Below, piece after piece: positions 46,960-58,502 of a stretch of DNA of 64,000 nt; the stretch's first letter is position 1, and every line of letters begins with the position of its first letter. Origin of the DNA: Leucaena leucocephala (Eukaryota > Streptophyta > Magnoliopsida > Fabales > Fabaceae). The position numbers and the translations under genes are program-made. Below the pieces are notes generated by a model, which was not told the DNA's origin, did no database searches, and was given only the letters and a program-made list of their open reading frames with translations. The stretch is taken from positions 13,104,001 through 13,168,000 of the forward strand of contig CM073532.1 in the NCBI GenBank assembly GCA_037074615.1. Reading direction: 5' to 3'.

Positions 46960-47205
46960 AGTCTTGTTGTATTTCAAATAATTCAAATCCACCACAATGA
47001 CATGACAAAAGTCCCTATGGGCATACTCAGCTTTAAGCTTCCCTTTATCCACCCTTTTATCTAGATTACTAGAAAGTAGGGCCAATGAAGCAAATGGAGC
47101 AGGAATGAAGGGAGGAACATCGGTAGGAGAATGAGATAGGGAATCAGAGGTACCTTGGGAAGAGTCATCTCTTCCTCTCCTTGCTGTCTGTTTGAGTAAG
47201 GGTTA
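46960..47205 (-). pseudogene. Third ORF of element D, segment upstream of S2
   Basis: The minus strand gives QTDSKERKRDDSSQG, a Ser/Pro stretch, then SSNLDKRVDKGKLKAEYAHR and DFCHVIVVDLNYLKYNKTQ. This lines up with KLDVVITKYNSDFRERKCCH and VVYVDIPTLKAYQK of element A. It ends at the AATTG duplication of S2 and is cut upstream by LTR S6. Confidence 0.65.
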
Positions 47206-50200
47206 TTCTTACCCTCACTTATGATCAATTGGAAGCAATTCGAACCACTTATAAATCTCTTAGAGTTGAAAAAGTGAATTTTCAAAAATTCATTCCTTGG
47301 GTACTGTTCATATGGTAATTCCAAATTACATACCCAACTTTAAAAATTCATAATTAATTCTAGAAAAATAAAAATAAGGTGGTTCAAATCTATAATGAAA
47401 GATATTTCATTAAAATTTGAGGATAAAAAATGAAACTGAAGTTTATTTGGTCAAAACGATACAATTTATTCGATGAAAATTATTGTTTGTTTGGTGAATT
47501 TGGAAACTTCTAGTTTTCAAACTTAAATTTAAAAATTTATTTCTCCTTACTCACTTATCCAAATGAGATGTGTCACATATGGTTTTAAAGCTTAAGATGT
47601 GTCATTTAAGATCACAAAATCTCATGGATAAATTCTTTCATTTGCTATCTCAAAACGTCTCTGTAACCTTACTGCTTCAGGTCACATGAGTTACTGCTTT
47701 CCAGATTTTATCTTTAATTTTTGAAAAATCATATTAAATTGAAAACTTAACCAATTAAGGTATTCTTGGACTGGTGTCCAATTAAAGATCTTTATCTTAA
47801 ATTTAAAATACCAAGTATCATAACATATCTCGTCCTAAAAAGCATTCAAATTAATGTCACATAGTCACTATCTCCAGATTACATACATGCCAAATTTCAT
47901 TAAAGTACTTCATAATGTATAGTACCACAAACATATTACAATACAAGCTCAAGGATCCATATTTAGACCTTTTCCTTTTTATGGTTCAGCACCTATAACA
48001 TGATCAATTATTTGGAAAGAATGAGATTTTAAAGAAATCTCAATAGCAAAATATATAAACTATAACTTCATGCAGCTTGATTATCATGCTTAACATATTA
48101 TCATGATATGGGAGCTAACTATCATATCCCGATTGTCTGGCCTAAAAGCCTAATATGTAGCCTGAAATAGGTAGGTTACCAAGTTTTGTTAAGCAGAAGT
48201 TTCAAAAATATACAGATGATGTTCAGGGACTAAACTGTAATAATGAAAGTTTAGGGACTAAGTTTTAAATAGTGAAAGTTCCTAAGGGAAAATATATAAA
48301 TAAGTTAGAGACTTCAGAAGAGTCTCCTGGGTGAAGAAAGAGAAAGAGGTTAGTTAGAGGCCTAAAGTTGAGATAAAGATATCAAAGGGATGATTTACGA
48401 TGTTAAGCCCAAGCAAGGGTAAAATTGTAATTTTAGAAAAATCCCAAGGGCATAATGGTCATTTCTAAAAGAAGAGGGACTAAAGTGAAAATTCTAAAAG
48501 TTCTATGGTATGAAATGAAAGTAGACATAAGCTTTGGGCCATTAAGTGTAATTATGAAAAGTTGAGGGTTTAAAGTATACTTTTCAAAAGTTCAGGGGCA
48601 AAATGGTAATTATAGAAAGTTGAGCCGGAAAAAGCCCAAAAATGCTCTAAAATGGTTTTGTCCCAAATTTTTCCAGTAAATAGAGAAAATTATTATGATC
48701 AGTTTTGTAATATCCTAATTTTCAGGCCCAAAGATTCAGAAAGTAGCCTAAAATAGATAGGCTACCAAACCCCTTTGAGAAGAAGTCCCAGAAACATGCA
48801 GAGGGTTTTTAGAGACTAAACTGCAAATAAGTGAAAGTCTCTAGGGGCATAATGATCATTTTAGAAAAGAAAGGGACTAAAGTGAAAAGTTTAAAAGTTC
48901 CATGGTAAGAAATAAAAGTAGACACAAGTTGTGGGCCATTAAACATAATTATGAAAAGTTAAAGGACTTAATTGATAAGAAGAAAAGCTTCTAGGGGCAA
49001 AATGATAATTATAGAAAGTGGAGTCGAAAGTAGCTTAAAACTGTCCGAAAGCATTTCAGTCCCAAATTTCATCAGTAGATGAGGAAATGATGCAGGTTAA
49101 TCTGGCTTAATATAGGAATTTTATTACAGTTTTAGATAGCTGAAATTTATCTGATAGTCAGAAAGTTATCTAAAATTTTTATCAGATCTCCTGGACCTCA
49201 GATATGAGTGAAAAGTTACAGGAATGTGCGTCCTGTGAATCCGAAGGTCAACAAACTGACAGAATCCCGAAAGGAGTCCTGTAGAAAAAGTTATTCACTT
49301 TTTAGTGAATTGAGACGGAGTTCATGAACACCCGATATCCGATTGAGAAATTAATCGGTAAGCAAACTGGGACTGAGTGAGCCCAGATGGTGTCCCTCAG
49401 AGGCCCATAATGACACCAAGGGAAGCCCAGGCCCATGATATCAGTTTAGCGGTAAAAGGGGCCTGTGTCCAAAAAAGGTGTAAAATGACGAAAATACCCC
49501 TATGTGATAAAATAAGTAAAGAATGAGTAAATGGTATTTTGGTCATTTGACTATGGATATACAGTCAAGAAAGGTTATCTGGATAGTTGACCAGGGTCAG
49601 GGAATGCTCTGGTAAGGTGTGAAAAGATAATAATGCCCCTAGACTCATTAAAGTAAATAAAGAGGAACCAAGGGTATTTTGATAATTTGCCAAGGGATGT
49701 TTCTTAGGAATCGAGCTATCAGAGTACTTGAGCTTGATCAGAGACCCAAGATAGCATTCGCAGAGTGCAAAAACGTAGCCCAAGGAATATGTGAATTAAA
49801 GTGGCATTAAAATAATGTTTTAGAGAGTTTTTAATAAAGTAAGGTTACTCGGTTGACGTGATAATTGGGGAATTGATCAGATAAAGTCCTTAACTTATCC
49901 AGAAGCCATGAGGTGGAATTAAAGGTACCCATAAGGTGCCACATGGCATTAATCTAGAGGGAGAAGAAAAAGATGAGGACACGTGGCACGATCTCAGCCG
50001 TTGATTCCGCTATAAGACTCTAGAATTCTCTGGAAGCTCTGAGTCAGCTGGTGAAGTGTCACCATTGTGCCACCTAAGCATGTAAGGTGTCCCATGATGA
50101 TGTCACTTTTGATGAGTCATCATGGAGGATGATGTCATCATAGTGATGTAAGCAAGGCTTGGTGAGGAAGCTAAGCGATCTAAGCCGTTCATCGCGATTC

Positions 50201-50232
50201 GATCTGAGCCGTTCATTCCACCTTGCCTCAAG

Positions 50233-50240
50233 TATAAATA
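50233..50240 (+). promoter_or_regulatory. LTR promoter TATA box (S3)
   Basis: TATAAATA followed by CCCCACCCC, then a purine-rich leader. Confidence 0.65.
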
Positions 50241-50269
50241 CCCCACCCCATTGCCATTCCATTCATGGC

Positions 50270-50388
50270 CAAGCAAGGAAAATAAGAGAAAATAAGAGAG
50301 AGAAATAGAAAGAGAGAAAGAAAGAAAGAAAGAGAAAGAAAGAAAGAGAAAGAAAGGAAGAAAAAGAAGGAATTCTGGCAGAACTAGG
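50270..50388 (+). repeat. AAAG/AG-rich microsatellite in the S3 leader
   Basis: Runs of GAAA, AAAGA and GAGA about 30-150 bp after the TATA box. The same place in S7 (11755-11810) and, complementary, in S5 (57590-57665) is also purine-rich, so it is a family feature that has expanded here. Confidence 0.8.
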
Positions 50389-52433
50389 AGCAATCCAAGG
50401 AGCTTAGGGACTCGGCAAGCTTAGGAATAAGGTAAGTAAGTTATTCTGGTCCCTGCTCTAATAAATTAGAGGATTGTTCTTATAAATTAGATAGTTAGAA
50501 TAGAGAAATATCTCTCTCTATAAGGTTAGCCATGGATAGAAAGAAAGCTAGGGGATTGTCAAGATAGGGGTATTACCTCAAGATATGCTTGAGTTAAGTG
50601 GAGTTATGCTGGATAGGATAATAATAAAAATATTATTATGCTATGTATAGGCTCTGACATCTATAAACAAGGAACTTTAGAGAAGAAGCTAAGGACTAAA
50701 GGAAAGGCTACACGCCAGGTAGTAAACTTACCTAAACTTGTATGTGTTGAATGTATGGTTGACTGTGTTATGGCTTGATTTATTGATGTTAATATGTAAT
50801 TGTTGAAGCTCTGTGCTATGATTACTCTGGCCAATTGTATTTCATATTTACATGGAAGCATGCACATTACATTAAGCTGACACAATCACAAGCAAGCACT
50901 AATACCAATCATTGATGCATACATTATTTAGTACTGTTTGCTACTGAGATTTCTCCCGAAATCTCACCCCTTCCATATCAATCCAATTACAGCAGGTCTT
51001 CTCAAGATGGATGAGATAAAGATACGTGAAGAGGAGTTAAGAATTATTTAGCATAATTGATATGTGATTGATGTATGTTATGCATATGTATGTAAAGTTG
51101 GTTGCTGGAATTTGCCACCATGAACAGTAACTCGTGGTGAGGTAGTGATGTTTGATCTATAATTAAAAATAGCAAATGGTTGAATAAATGTATGATATTT
51201 TTATAGTAAATAGTAGACATACCAAGCTTCGATTTTATATATAGAATGTCTCATTTGGATGTCTACCCATGGAGATATAATTTATCAAAGTTGGGACCAA
51301 AATGCTGGATTCAGGGGAAAAACGTTGGATGAACAGTAAAGCTGTAGCATTGACTGACGTTGACTTGGTTTATGAGTAGTCAACAGTACTCGATAGATTA
51401 AAACTCAAGGTTAAGAAATTTGACTTCAATGACCTTGAAAGTAGTTCTAGATGCTACCAAATGGTCCCTAAGGCGTATGAAAATTAGGATGTGACAAGTT
51501 TAATGCAACACATAATTTTGATTTGAGATCCTGATAAATTTATATGAATTTTTGAAAATTGGGAAATTAGTACAGTATCTTCTGGACCTTAGAGTCAGAT
51601 AAAATTTGATAGTAAATTCTTATAATTAATATAAGAATTTATGAAACTGACAGAACTCAAAAATGAGTTATGTGGAATTTAGAATAGGATTTATAATATA
51701 ATAAAACACCCGATAAATACTTTTTGGGAGAATTTCTTGGGAGTTGAGCCCATGAAGGTAGGGGACCATGTAGAAGGCCCAAAATGGTGCCTTATAGGCC
51801 CAATAATATTTTAAAATAAGTATGTGGGCTAGTGCTAATAAAGACTCAGAAAAATATAAAATTACGAAAATGCCACTAGGTATGCCACTGTGTTGTGCCA
51901 TTGAGCAAGAGATAGATGGAGGGCATTTTGGTCATTTGACTAAGGTTAGATAGTCAAGGAGAGTTATCTGAATAGTTGACCAGGGTCAGGGAATACTCTG
52001 GTGATATGTGAAAAGACGATAATGCCCTAGAGATATTAAAGTAAATAAAGAAGAACCAAGAGGTATTTTGGTAATTTGCCAAGGGATCAGTAATTAAGTT
52101 TGGACCCAGTCCAAGAATGTCAATGGTAGGAATAATTCGGATACTAGATTTAAGATCAAAAAGCATATTATGAAATCTCAGAAAAATTAGATTTATAAAA
52201 TGTCTAGTTTTTAGAAAATTAGACTGAGCCGGTACCGGATTGGACAAGAATTTTTCTCGATGCTTCTTTCCCTTGGAATTTCATCACATGTGGATATGAA
52301 GTGTCCCTTGATGATGTCATGGATGATGTCACTTTTGGCTTCTAGGGCAAGCTTAATCCAAGAGCAAATATGAGCCATTAGATTAAATAGTGCACAAAGT
52401 GATCTTAGCCTTTCATTTTCTATGGAATTTTTC

Positions 52434-52441
52434 TATAAATA
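52434..52441 (+). promoter_or_regulatory. LTR promoter TATA box (S4)
   Basis: TATAAATA followed by CCCCACC, in the family's usual context. Confidence 0.6.
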
Positions 52442-54349
52442 CCCCACCATTTTCTGCTCAAAATCGTGGCATGGGGAACCCTTGGGGAAGCTATGGCCAA
52501 ATGGAAACTTAAGCCAAGACAAAGAAGAGTTCAAGGACCAAAGTTTAAGCTAGCTAGGGATTAAGGTAAGTAATCTATCCTAACTTATTTTCCTTTAATC
52601 TGGGGGCTTGAACTTAGGTTTTTTATAGAAGAAAGTTGAGCTTTACCTAGGGTATATGTGCTTTCCAAAATCCAAGATGAAAGGAGAAAGAAGAAATTAA
52701 AGTTAAACCTATGTGATTAATGCTTAAGCAAGCTAGTTAAAAGATTAGTTATTGAATCAAGTTGATATTCTTGACTTTGTCATGGAAGAGACCTTTTGGT
52801 ATGCACTATTCATGATAGAGGAAGATGGAATTTCAATGATCTAATACTTACATTGAATTTATATGATGATTTTGTGGATTGGATAGGTTTTGAACCTTGT
52901 AAGCATTGGAATTGAAAGATATAATTTTTAGAATTCTTCTTTGTACTGTTCACATGTATGAATAGTGATTAAAATTTCATGATATTGATGCTTCCAAAGG
53001 TTTTAAAATAAAAAGTTGTGTGGGATAAAGTAGAAAAACAAGTCTGGGAAGCATTGGAATCAAAATGAGAATTTTTGAAAGAAAAAGGGGAGTTATGCAA
53101 TTCTATCCAGAATAGTGTGTAGTTGCTAGCATTTGGAAATTCTAAGTTCATAAATGGATTTAGAAGGACAAATTGTATAGGGTAAAGTCAAGACATCAAT
53201 TGATTCAAAGGTCAAGTCAATTAGTAAAGATTAGAGAAAGTTATGTTAGTTAAAGTAAGTTCAATGTTCAAGAGAGTTAGATTGTAATGAATGAATGGTA
53301 CTGCTATGTTAGGAATTGATTGGTGTACTCAAAAGAGGGAAGCCACACATCAAGGAGAAGTAAGAAGGAAGAAGCGAAGATAAAGTAAAGTCAAGCATGT
53401 GAGGTAGTAAACTATCCCAAACTTGTATGTATTGGATGTTATGCTTGGTTGTTCTATGGCTATGTTGAATTGTGTTGCATATGTGTTTATGATTGAAGCT
53501 CTGTTTCTATGATTACTTTGGCCAATCGTATTTTATATGTTACATGGAAGCATACACATTACACAATGTTAATACTTTCACAAGCAAGCACAAGTATTTA
53601 CATTAATACATACATTGTTTAGTACCGTTTGCTACTGAGATTTCTCCAGAAATCTCACCCCATCCATGTAATCCCAATCTCAACAGGTTCATGAATGATA
53701 AAAGAGGATGAAGAAGTATGAAGAGAAGTTAGAGATTGGATAATGTAAATGTTATATGATGAATGTGTAAATTGTTGCAAGTAATAATGTTATATGACAT
53801 GTTTGAACAACAATGTTCATGATATAATGAAAAATAGTAAATGATGGAATAAATGTATAAAATTTTACAGACACTTAGTTAACATGTCAAGCTTCATTTT
53901 GACTAGTAAATGATGGAATAAATGTATAAAATTTTACAGACACTTAGTTAACATGTCAAGCTTCATTTTGACACCAAGTACACCTTATTTCAATATCTGT
54001 ATATAGAGAACAAATTTTTCAAAGTTAGGGACTAGAATCTATTTTGAGAATTTTTTACCAAATAAACAGTAATATTTGATGATTAAATTGTATTGACTGA
54101 CTAAGCATTTGGTCAGGAACTTATTTTTTCCTTAAATTTTAAGATGTTATCTTCGCTTAACTTTTTGAACCACTTCATTTTGATTTTTTAGAATTATTTA
54201 TGATTTTTTGAAGTTCGTCACCAAATTTGGAATACCATATGAACAGTACCTCGTGAAGAGTAAAAAATCCAAAGTTAGCAAATGGACTTCAAAGGTCATG
54301 TAAGTGGTTCTAAATGTTATCAAATGGTCCATAAGACGTACGAAAGTAA

Positions 54350-54413
54350 GAATGTTACACTAATCATTCATTATCCATAAAGGATGTTACACTAACCATT
54401 CATTATCCATAAG
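54350..54413 (+). repeat. 32-bp tandem duplication across the S4/host junction
   Basis: Two 32-bp units (54350-54381, 54382-54413) differ at three positions. Each contains the last 10 bp of the LTR followed by CTAA(T/C)CATTCATTATCCATA of the host LTR. Confidence 0.85.
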
Positions 54414-55338
54414 CAATCTCTAACATGCATATTGTCATGACATAAAATGCAAGGAGTTGCAACCATATAACTATTATCATCATCATAACATCATCCAAGC
54501 TCAACCAACAATCATAATCAACATGTAAACAATCAATCAAACATCATTACCACTATAGTTAGGTATACTCTTATGGATTCCTTGACAAGTCCTTCTTGAA
54601 TTGATGCTTTCTTCAAACAAATGTCAAAACCTATACATTGTAAAGCAATGGCATGTTACAACTCAATTCAAAATACAACTCCAAAAACTAAGTTAACTAG
54701 TTCCCTTTCTTGTTCAATTTTATGGCCTTTTCTTCCATTCATCCAAAATAAATTCCCAAGGTCCAATTCTACAGAATTTTTCATGTAGAATCCAATTATG
54801 AGGTTGGAATTTCAAAAATAAACTCCTCCTCCCAATCTCTACAGAAACCGAAAGCATCACCATCTTTCTCCAAAAATTCTCATTTTGATTCCATTGCTTT
54901 TAATACTTGTTTCTCTACTTATCCCCGCACAATTTTAAACCCATTGGATGCATCAAAATTGTCAAATTCTAATCCCTGGTTGGTTACTGTTATGTACAGT
55001 GGCAAAAACAATCTCAAAACCCTAATTACAAACATACATGAATTTACAAGTTAATATCACTTGATTCTAGCTTGTTTAAGCTTGTCTAAATTATCCATAA
55101 CCTAAAATCCATCTTTCCCCTCATATACACAGCACGTCCAGCACAAATCAAGGGAATAAATTGCCATTTAAACTATCTAACACCAAGAGAAAGCTTCCTA
55201 CTATAAAGCCCAAGACTAGAGGAAGAAATTACTTTACTTTGTTCCAAGATTGGTTGCTTTTCTTTGGCTCAAGTGAAAATTCTGGTAGACTTTTCCTAAG
55301 ATCCTAAAGCTACCGTGCATGTTTAGGTTTGAGGGAGG

Positions 55339-55346
55339 TATTTATA
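55339..55346 (-). promoter_or_regulatory. LTR promoter TATA box (S6)
   Basis: Minus-strand TATAAATA followed by CCTCCCTC, in the family's usual context. Confidence 0.5.
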
Positions 55347-56487
55347 GAAAGATTCTGGGTGAATCAAGGGCCAAGATCAATTCTTGCACTATTGAAATTA
55401 ATGGCCAATATTGCTTCTTAAACTTGTCTTGCCCACCAAGCCAAAAATGACCTCATCCATGACATCATCATGCTAAAAGTCTGTAGCTTATGTGGTGCCA
55501 TAGAGGGTAAAAATCTGATTGGAAAATTTTTAGTCCAATCGGGTACCGGCCGAGTTAGATTTCACACAAACTAGATTGTTTTATGAATCTAATTTTTGTA
55601 AATTCCAAAATGTTTTATATCATTAAATCATGTGTTTGGATTTTTCCTACCATTGACATTCTTGGGCTATGTATAAATTAATTATTGGCCCTTATAAAAT
55701 GACCAAAATGCTCTTGGTTCACAACTTTGCACTATATTAACCCTAGGGGCATTATTGTTATTTTACACTTCATCAGAATACTTTTTGACCTTGGTTTATT
55801 ATTTCTATAGTCCTCTTTGACCTTTTGACCTCGGTCAAATTACTAAGATGTCCTCCATTCATTTTTGTTTACTTTTATAACATAGGGGTATTTTTATCAT
55901 TTTGCACTATTTCAAATATTTCTAGGTACTGGCCCCCATCTTTTCTATATAATTTCCTGTCGATGAATATATATTTTTATTAAATATCGGATCCAATATT
56001 ATTTTAAAATATTTTTTGAACATTTAGTTATTCAAAAAATTATATCAATTAATCAGGACCTCATCTAAAAATTCTGTAGTTCACAGGATTGATCATAAAA
56101 ATCTCCTCTTTCTGATCCTACCTTCATATCATGGATTTTAAAGACCTGCTTTGAACTTTTCAAAAAATGACATTTAGGTCCTAATCTTTTATTTCTTTCT
56201 TGAAAATTGCATTTATGCCCTTGAATTCTCATAATTACTATTTGGTCCCTTAACTTTTATAATTACACTTAGTTCCCACAACTTATGTCTACTCGTACTT
56301 TGCATCATGAAACTTTTAGGGTTTTCATTTTAGTCCTTTAAAACTTTACAATTAAGCCATGAGGAACTTTCTTTGTTTGCAATTTAGTCCTTTCCTATCA
56401 TTACATTTTAACCTTTTCTTTTACTAGAATTCATGTACACTGGATAAAGATTTTATGTACAATGAATAAGAAAATTAGGGATATGAC

Positions 56488-56595
56488 CGAAGAAACAGTA
56501 GTAACAAAAGGTTGAGATGGGGCAATGTTGATTGCAGTCTGTACAACTCGGTTGAGGTTATCATCAGAGTGAGTATTCTCAAATTCTTTAGACAT
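56488..56595 (-). pseudogene. Third ORF of element D, first 36 codons
   Basis: An ATG at 56595 opens MSKEFENTHSDDNLNRVV and runs 36 codons to the S6 LTR boundary. The sequence resumes on the far side of S6 at 47205 with QTDSKERKR. No known domain lies in this N-terminal part. The ORF start is chosen because no upstream in-frame ATG is seen before an AT-rich, stop-filled stretch. Confidence 0.5.
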
Positions 56596-57064
56596 CGTAG
56601 AAAGCAGATAAAAAGTAATAGGATAAATGAGATAAAATAATTAATAAGAAAATAGGAAAAAATAACACTCTTATCTATTATCATTTAATTAAATTCAAAT
56701 ATTAGATATTGATGAATTATCTTTTAATTAGTTTAAATGAAATTAATATAATATAACATAATACTAATATAATATTATATTAACGAATGAATGAATATAA
56801 TAAAATATAATATTATTGGAGGTATTTTGATTTTCTCTAATTAGATATTATAATTTTCTCCTTCAATTTGGTAATTTCTCAATTAACCTTTATCATTTAT
56901 TTATTTTTCTTAATTTTCTGAAATACATAAAAGTAAAATATCTTCACGCAAATCCATTTAATCAAGAGAAATAATAAAATCAATAAAAACGCAAGAAAAT
57001 GATATTTTTAATCATTTAATTCATATGATCAATTAAAGAACAAAGTGGGCAAAACTACTACAAT
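56596..57064 (-). other. AT-rich leader of D; contains the empty MITE site
   Basis: 56600-56780 (minus strand) is clearly related to 2985-3305 (plus strand), minus the 160-bp MITE: both read ATTCATCAATATCTAATATT and CTATTTTCTTATTAATT around the site. The rest of the stretch (56790-57060) is AT-rich and unassigned. No reverse transcriptase or gag of D is left in the window. Confidence 0.6.
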
Positions 57065-57702
57065 CACTACAAAAAAGGTGTTTTGTAGTGGCTTTTTGAC
57101 TTTGTAGTAGTTTGCACGGCTACAATGATGCTTTGTAGTAGTTTACCCAACTGTTGTAAATTTAGGCACTACAAACAGTGTTGTAGGGTTCATAAAATTA
57201 CTCATAATGGTCAAAATGAAACATCCTCACTTTCCTAGCTCCAACTTCTCCAAAACAGTACCCTGTTATGTTTGGAAAAGGTAGGGGTGAGATTTCGGGG
57301 GAAATCTCAGTAGTAAACATCATTAAACAATATAGGCATTAATGATTGATATTTGTGCTTGCTTGTGATTATGTCAACATAATGTAATGTGCATGCTTCC
57401 ATGTAACATATGAAATACAATTGGCCAAGGTAATCATAGTATAGAGCTTCAACAATTACAGATTAATAGCAATCAATCAAGCCATAATATAATCAATCAT
57501 ATATTCAACACATACAAGTTTAGGTAAGTTTACTACCTGACTAGCTTAGCAGAACTCTAATATCTCTATACTGCTTCCGGCTCCGCCATAACTTCCTTCT
57601 TTCTTTCTTTCTTCCTCTCTTTCCTTCCCTTTCTCTTTCTCTCTCCTCTCTCTACTTCTCCTCTCCACCGAATTGTGGAATGGAATGGAGGAGGAGTGCC
57701 TC

Positions 57703-57710
57703 TATTTATA
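57703..57710 (-). promoter_or_regulatory. LTR promoter TATA box (S5)
   Basis: Minus-strand TATAAATA followed by a leader rich in GAGAGA and AAAGAAAG. Confidence 0.6.
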
Positions 57711-58177
57711 GTGAGGGCAAAGAGGAATGGATGGCTCAGATTCAATCACGATGAATGACTCAGATCGCTTGCTTCCCCAAGAAGCTTCGCCTGCATCATC
57801 ATGATGACATCACCATCCCTCATGACTCATCACTCATGACATCATCCTAGGGACACCTCACATGCTAGGTGGCGCAATGGTGGGGCCCTTGGGACACCTC
57901 GCATGCTGACTCAGCGCTTCCAGAGAATTCTAGAGTCTTTTCCTGGAAGGAGTGGCCGAGATCGTGCCACGTGTCCTTTACCTTTTTCTACTTTTTCTCT
58001 CTCCATTAACTCAATGCCATGTGGCATCTTATGGGTCCCATGAGGACACCTCTTCATGCCACCTCATGATTCTGGATAACTTTTACTTTATCTGACTCTT
58101 TCCCCAGTTCTATCTCCAACCGGGTAACTATATTAAAATATCATTTCAATCACGACTTAACACCTTCTATGTTCATT

Positions 58178-58332
58178 AGTCGCAACCTCAACATAATTTA
58201 GTCGCGACCTCATCACTTTTCAGTCGCAACCAGGCTCATTTTGCCTATTAGTCGCAACCCACACATCTTTCAGTCGCGCCTAGACCTTTTTGCCAATATT
58301 AGTCGCGACCATACTACTCTCTAGTCGCGACC
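58178..58332 (-). repeat. Array of seven GGTCGCGACT-type motifs
   Basis: AGTCGCGACC or one-base variants start at 58178, 58200, 58222, 58250, 58272, 58301 and 58323, so spacing is 22, 22, 28, 22, 29 and 22 bp. The DNA between the motifs is not conserved, unlike a normal tandem repeat. Confidence 0.85.
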
Positions 58333-58502
58333 AATCTGGTCAACTCTTAACTCTACAATCTTTAACCTTTACGTATTCGCAATCTAGTCCCGAAAAACCC
58401 TCTGTATATTTCTGGAACTTCTTCTCAAAAGGGGTCTGGTAGCCTCTTAATCCAAGGCTACTTCCTGTATCTCTGGCTCGAAAATTGGGATGTTACACAA
58501 AA

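Larger units (their letters stand above)
48716..51496 (+). repeat. Gypsy-type solo LTR S3, plus strand, nested in S4
   Basis: Starts TGTAATATCCTAATTTTCAG and ends ATTAGGATGTGACA. It is flanked by perfect AGTTT (48711-48715 and 51497-51501). The S4 sequence reads on smoothly across the site (ATTATGATCAGTTT...TAATGCAACACAT). It has a TATA box at 50233-50240 and an AAAG-rich leader. Confidence 0.93.
48120..54391 (+). repeat. Gypsy-type solo LTR S4, plus strand, containing S3
   Basis: Starts TATCATATCCCGATTGTCTG (decayed TGTCATATCCC) and ends GAATGTTACA (54359) or, after a local duplication, GGATGTTACA (54391). It is flanked by CTAAC (48115-48119 and 54392-54396). Host LTR sequence on both sides rejoins to match the corresponding part of S8 near 28500-28570. 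S3 lies inside at 48716-51496. TATA box 52434-52441. Confidence 0.85.
47206..56487 (-). repeat. Gypsy-type LTR S6 (second subfamily), minus strand, split by S4
   Basis: The minus strand begins at 56487 with [G]GTCATATCCCTAATTTTC, the start shared with S8, and ends near 47206 with GTAAGAATAACC, a decayed GTAAGAATGTTACA. It is interrupted between 48119 and 54392 by S4, so its own length is about 3.0 kb. It separates residue 36 of the D third ORF (56488) from the rest (47205). No clear 5-bp duplication survives. TATA-like TATAAATA (minus) is at 55339-55346. Confidence 0.7.
57217..58497 (-). repeat. Gypsy-type solo LTR S5 in the CACTA end, minus strand
   Basis: The plus strand begins TGAAACATCC and ends GGGATGTTACA. 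It is flanked by perfect CAAAA (57212-57216 and 58498-58502). It is shorter (1,281 bp) than its relatives but has the same core (CAGTAGTAAAC, CTTCCATGTAACATATGAAA) and a minus TATA box at 57703-57710. The part near its 5' end carries an array of GTCGCGAC motifs. Confidence 0.94.

Noticed and set aside
58178..58332. Regularly spaced AGTCGCGACC motif as a CRISPR array
   Set aside because: The repeat is only 10 bp, spacing is 22-29 bp, the host is a plant nuclear genome and the array lies inside an LTR.
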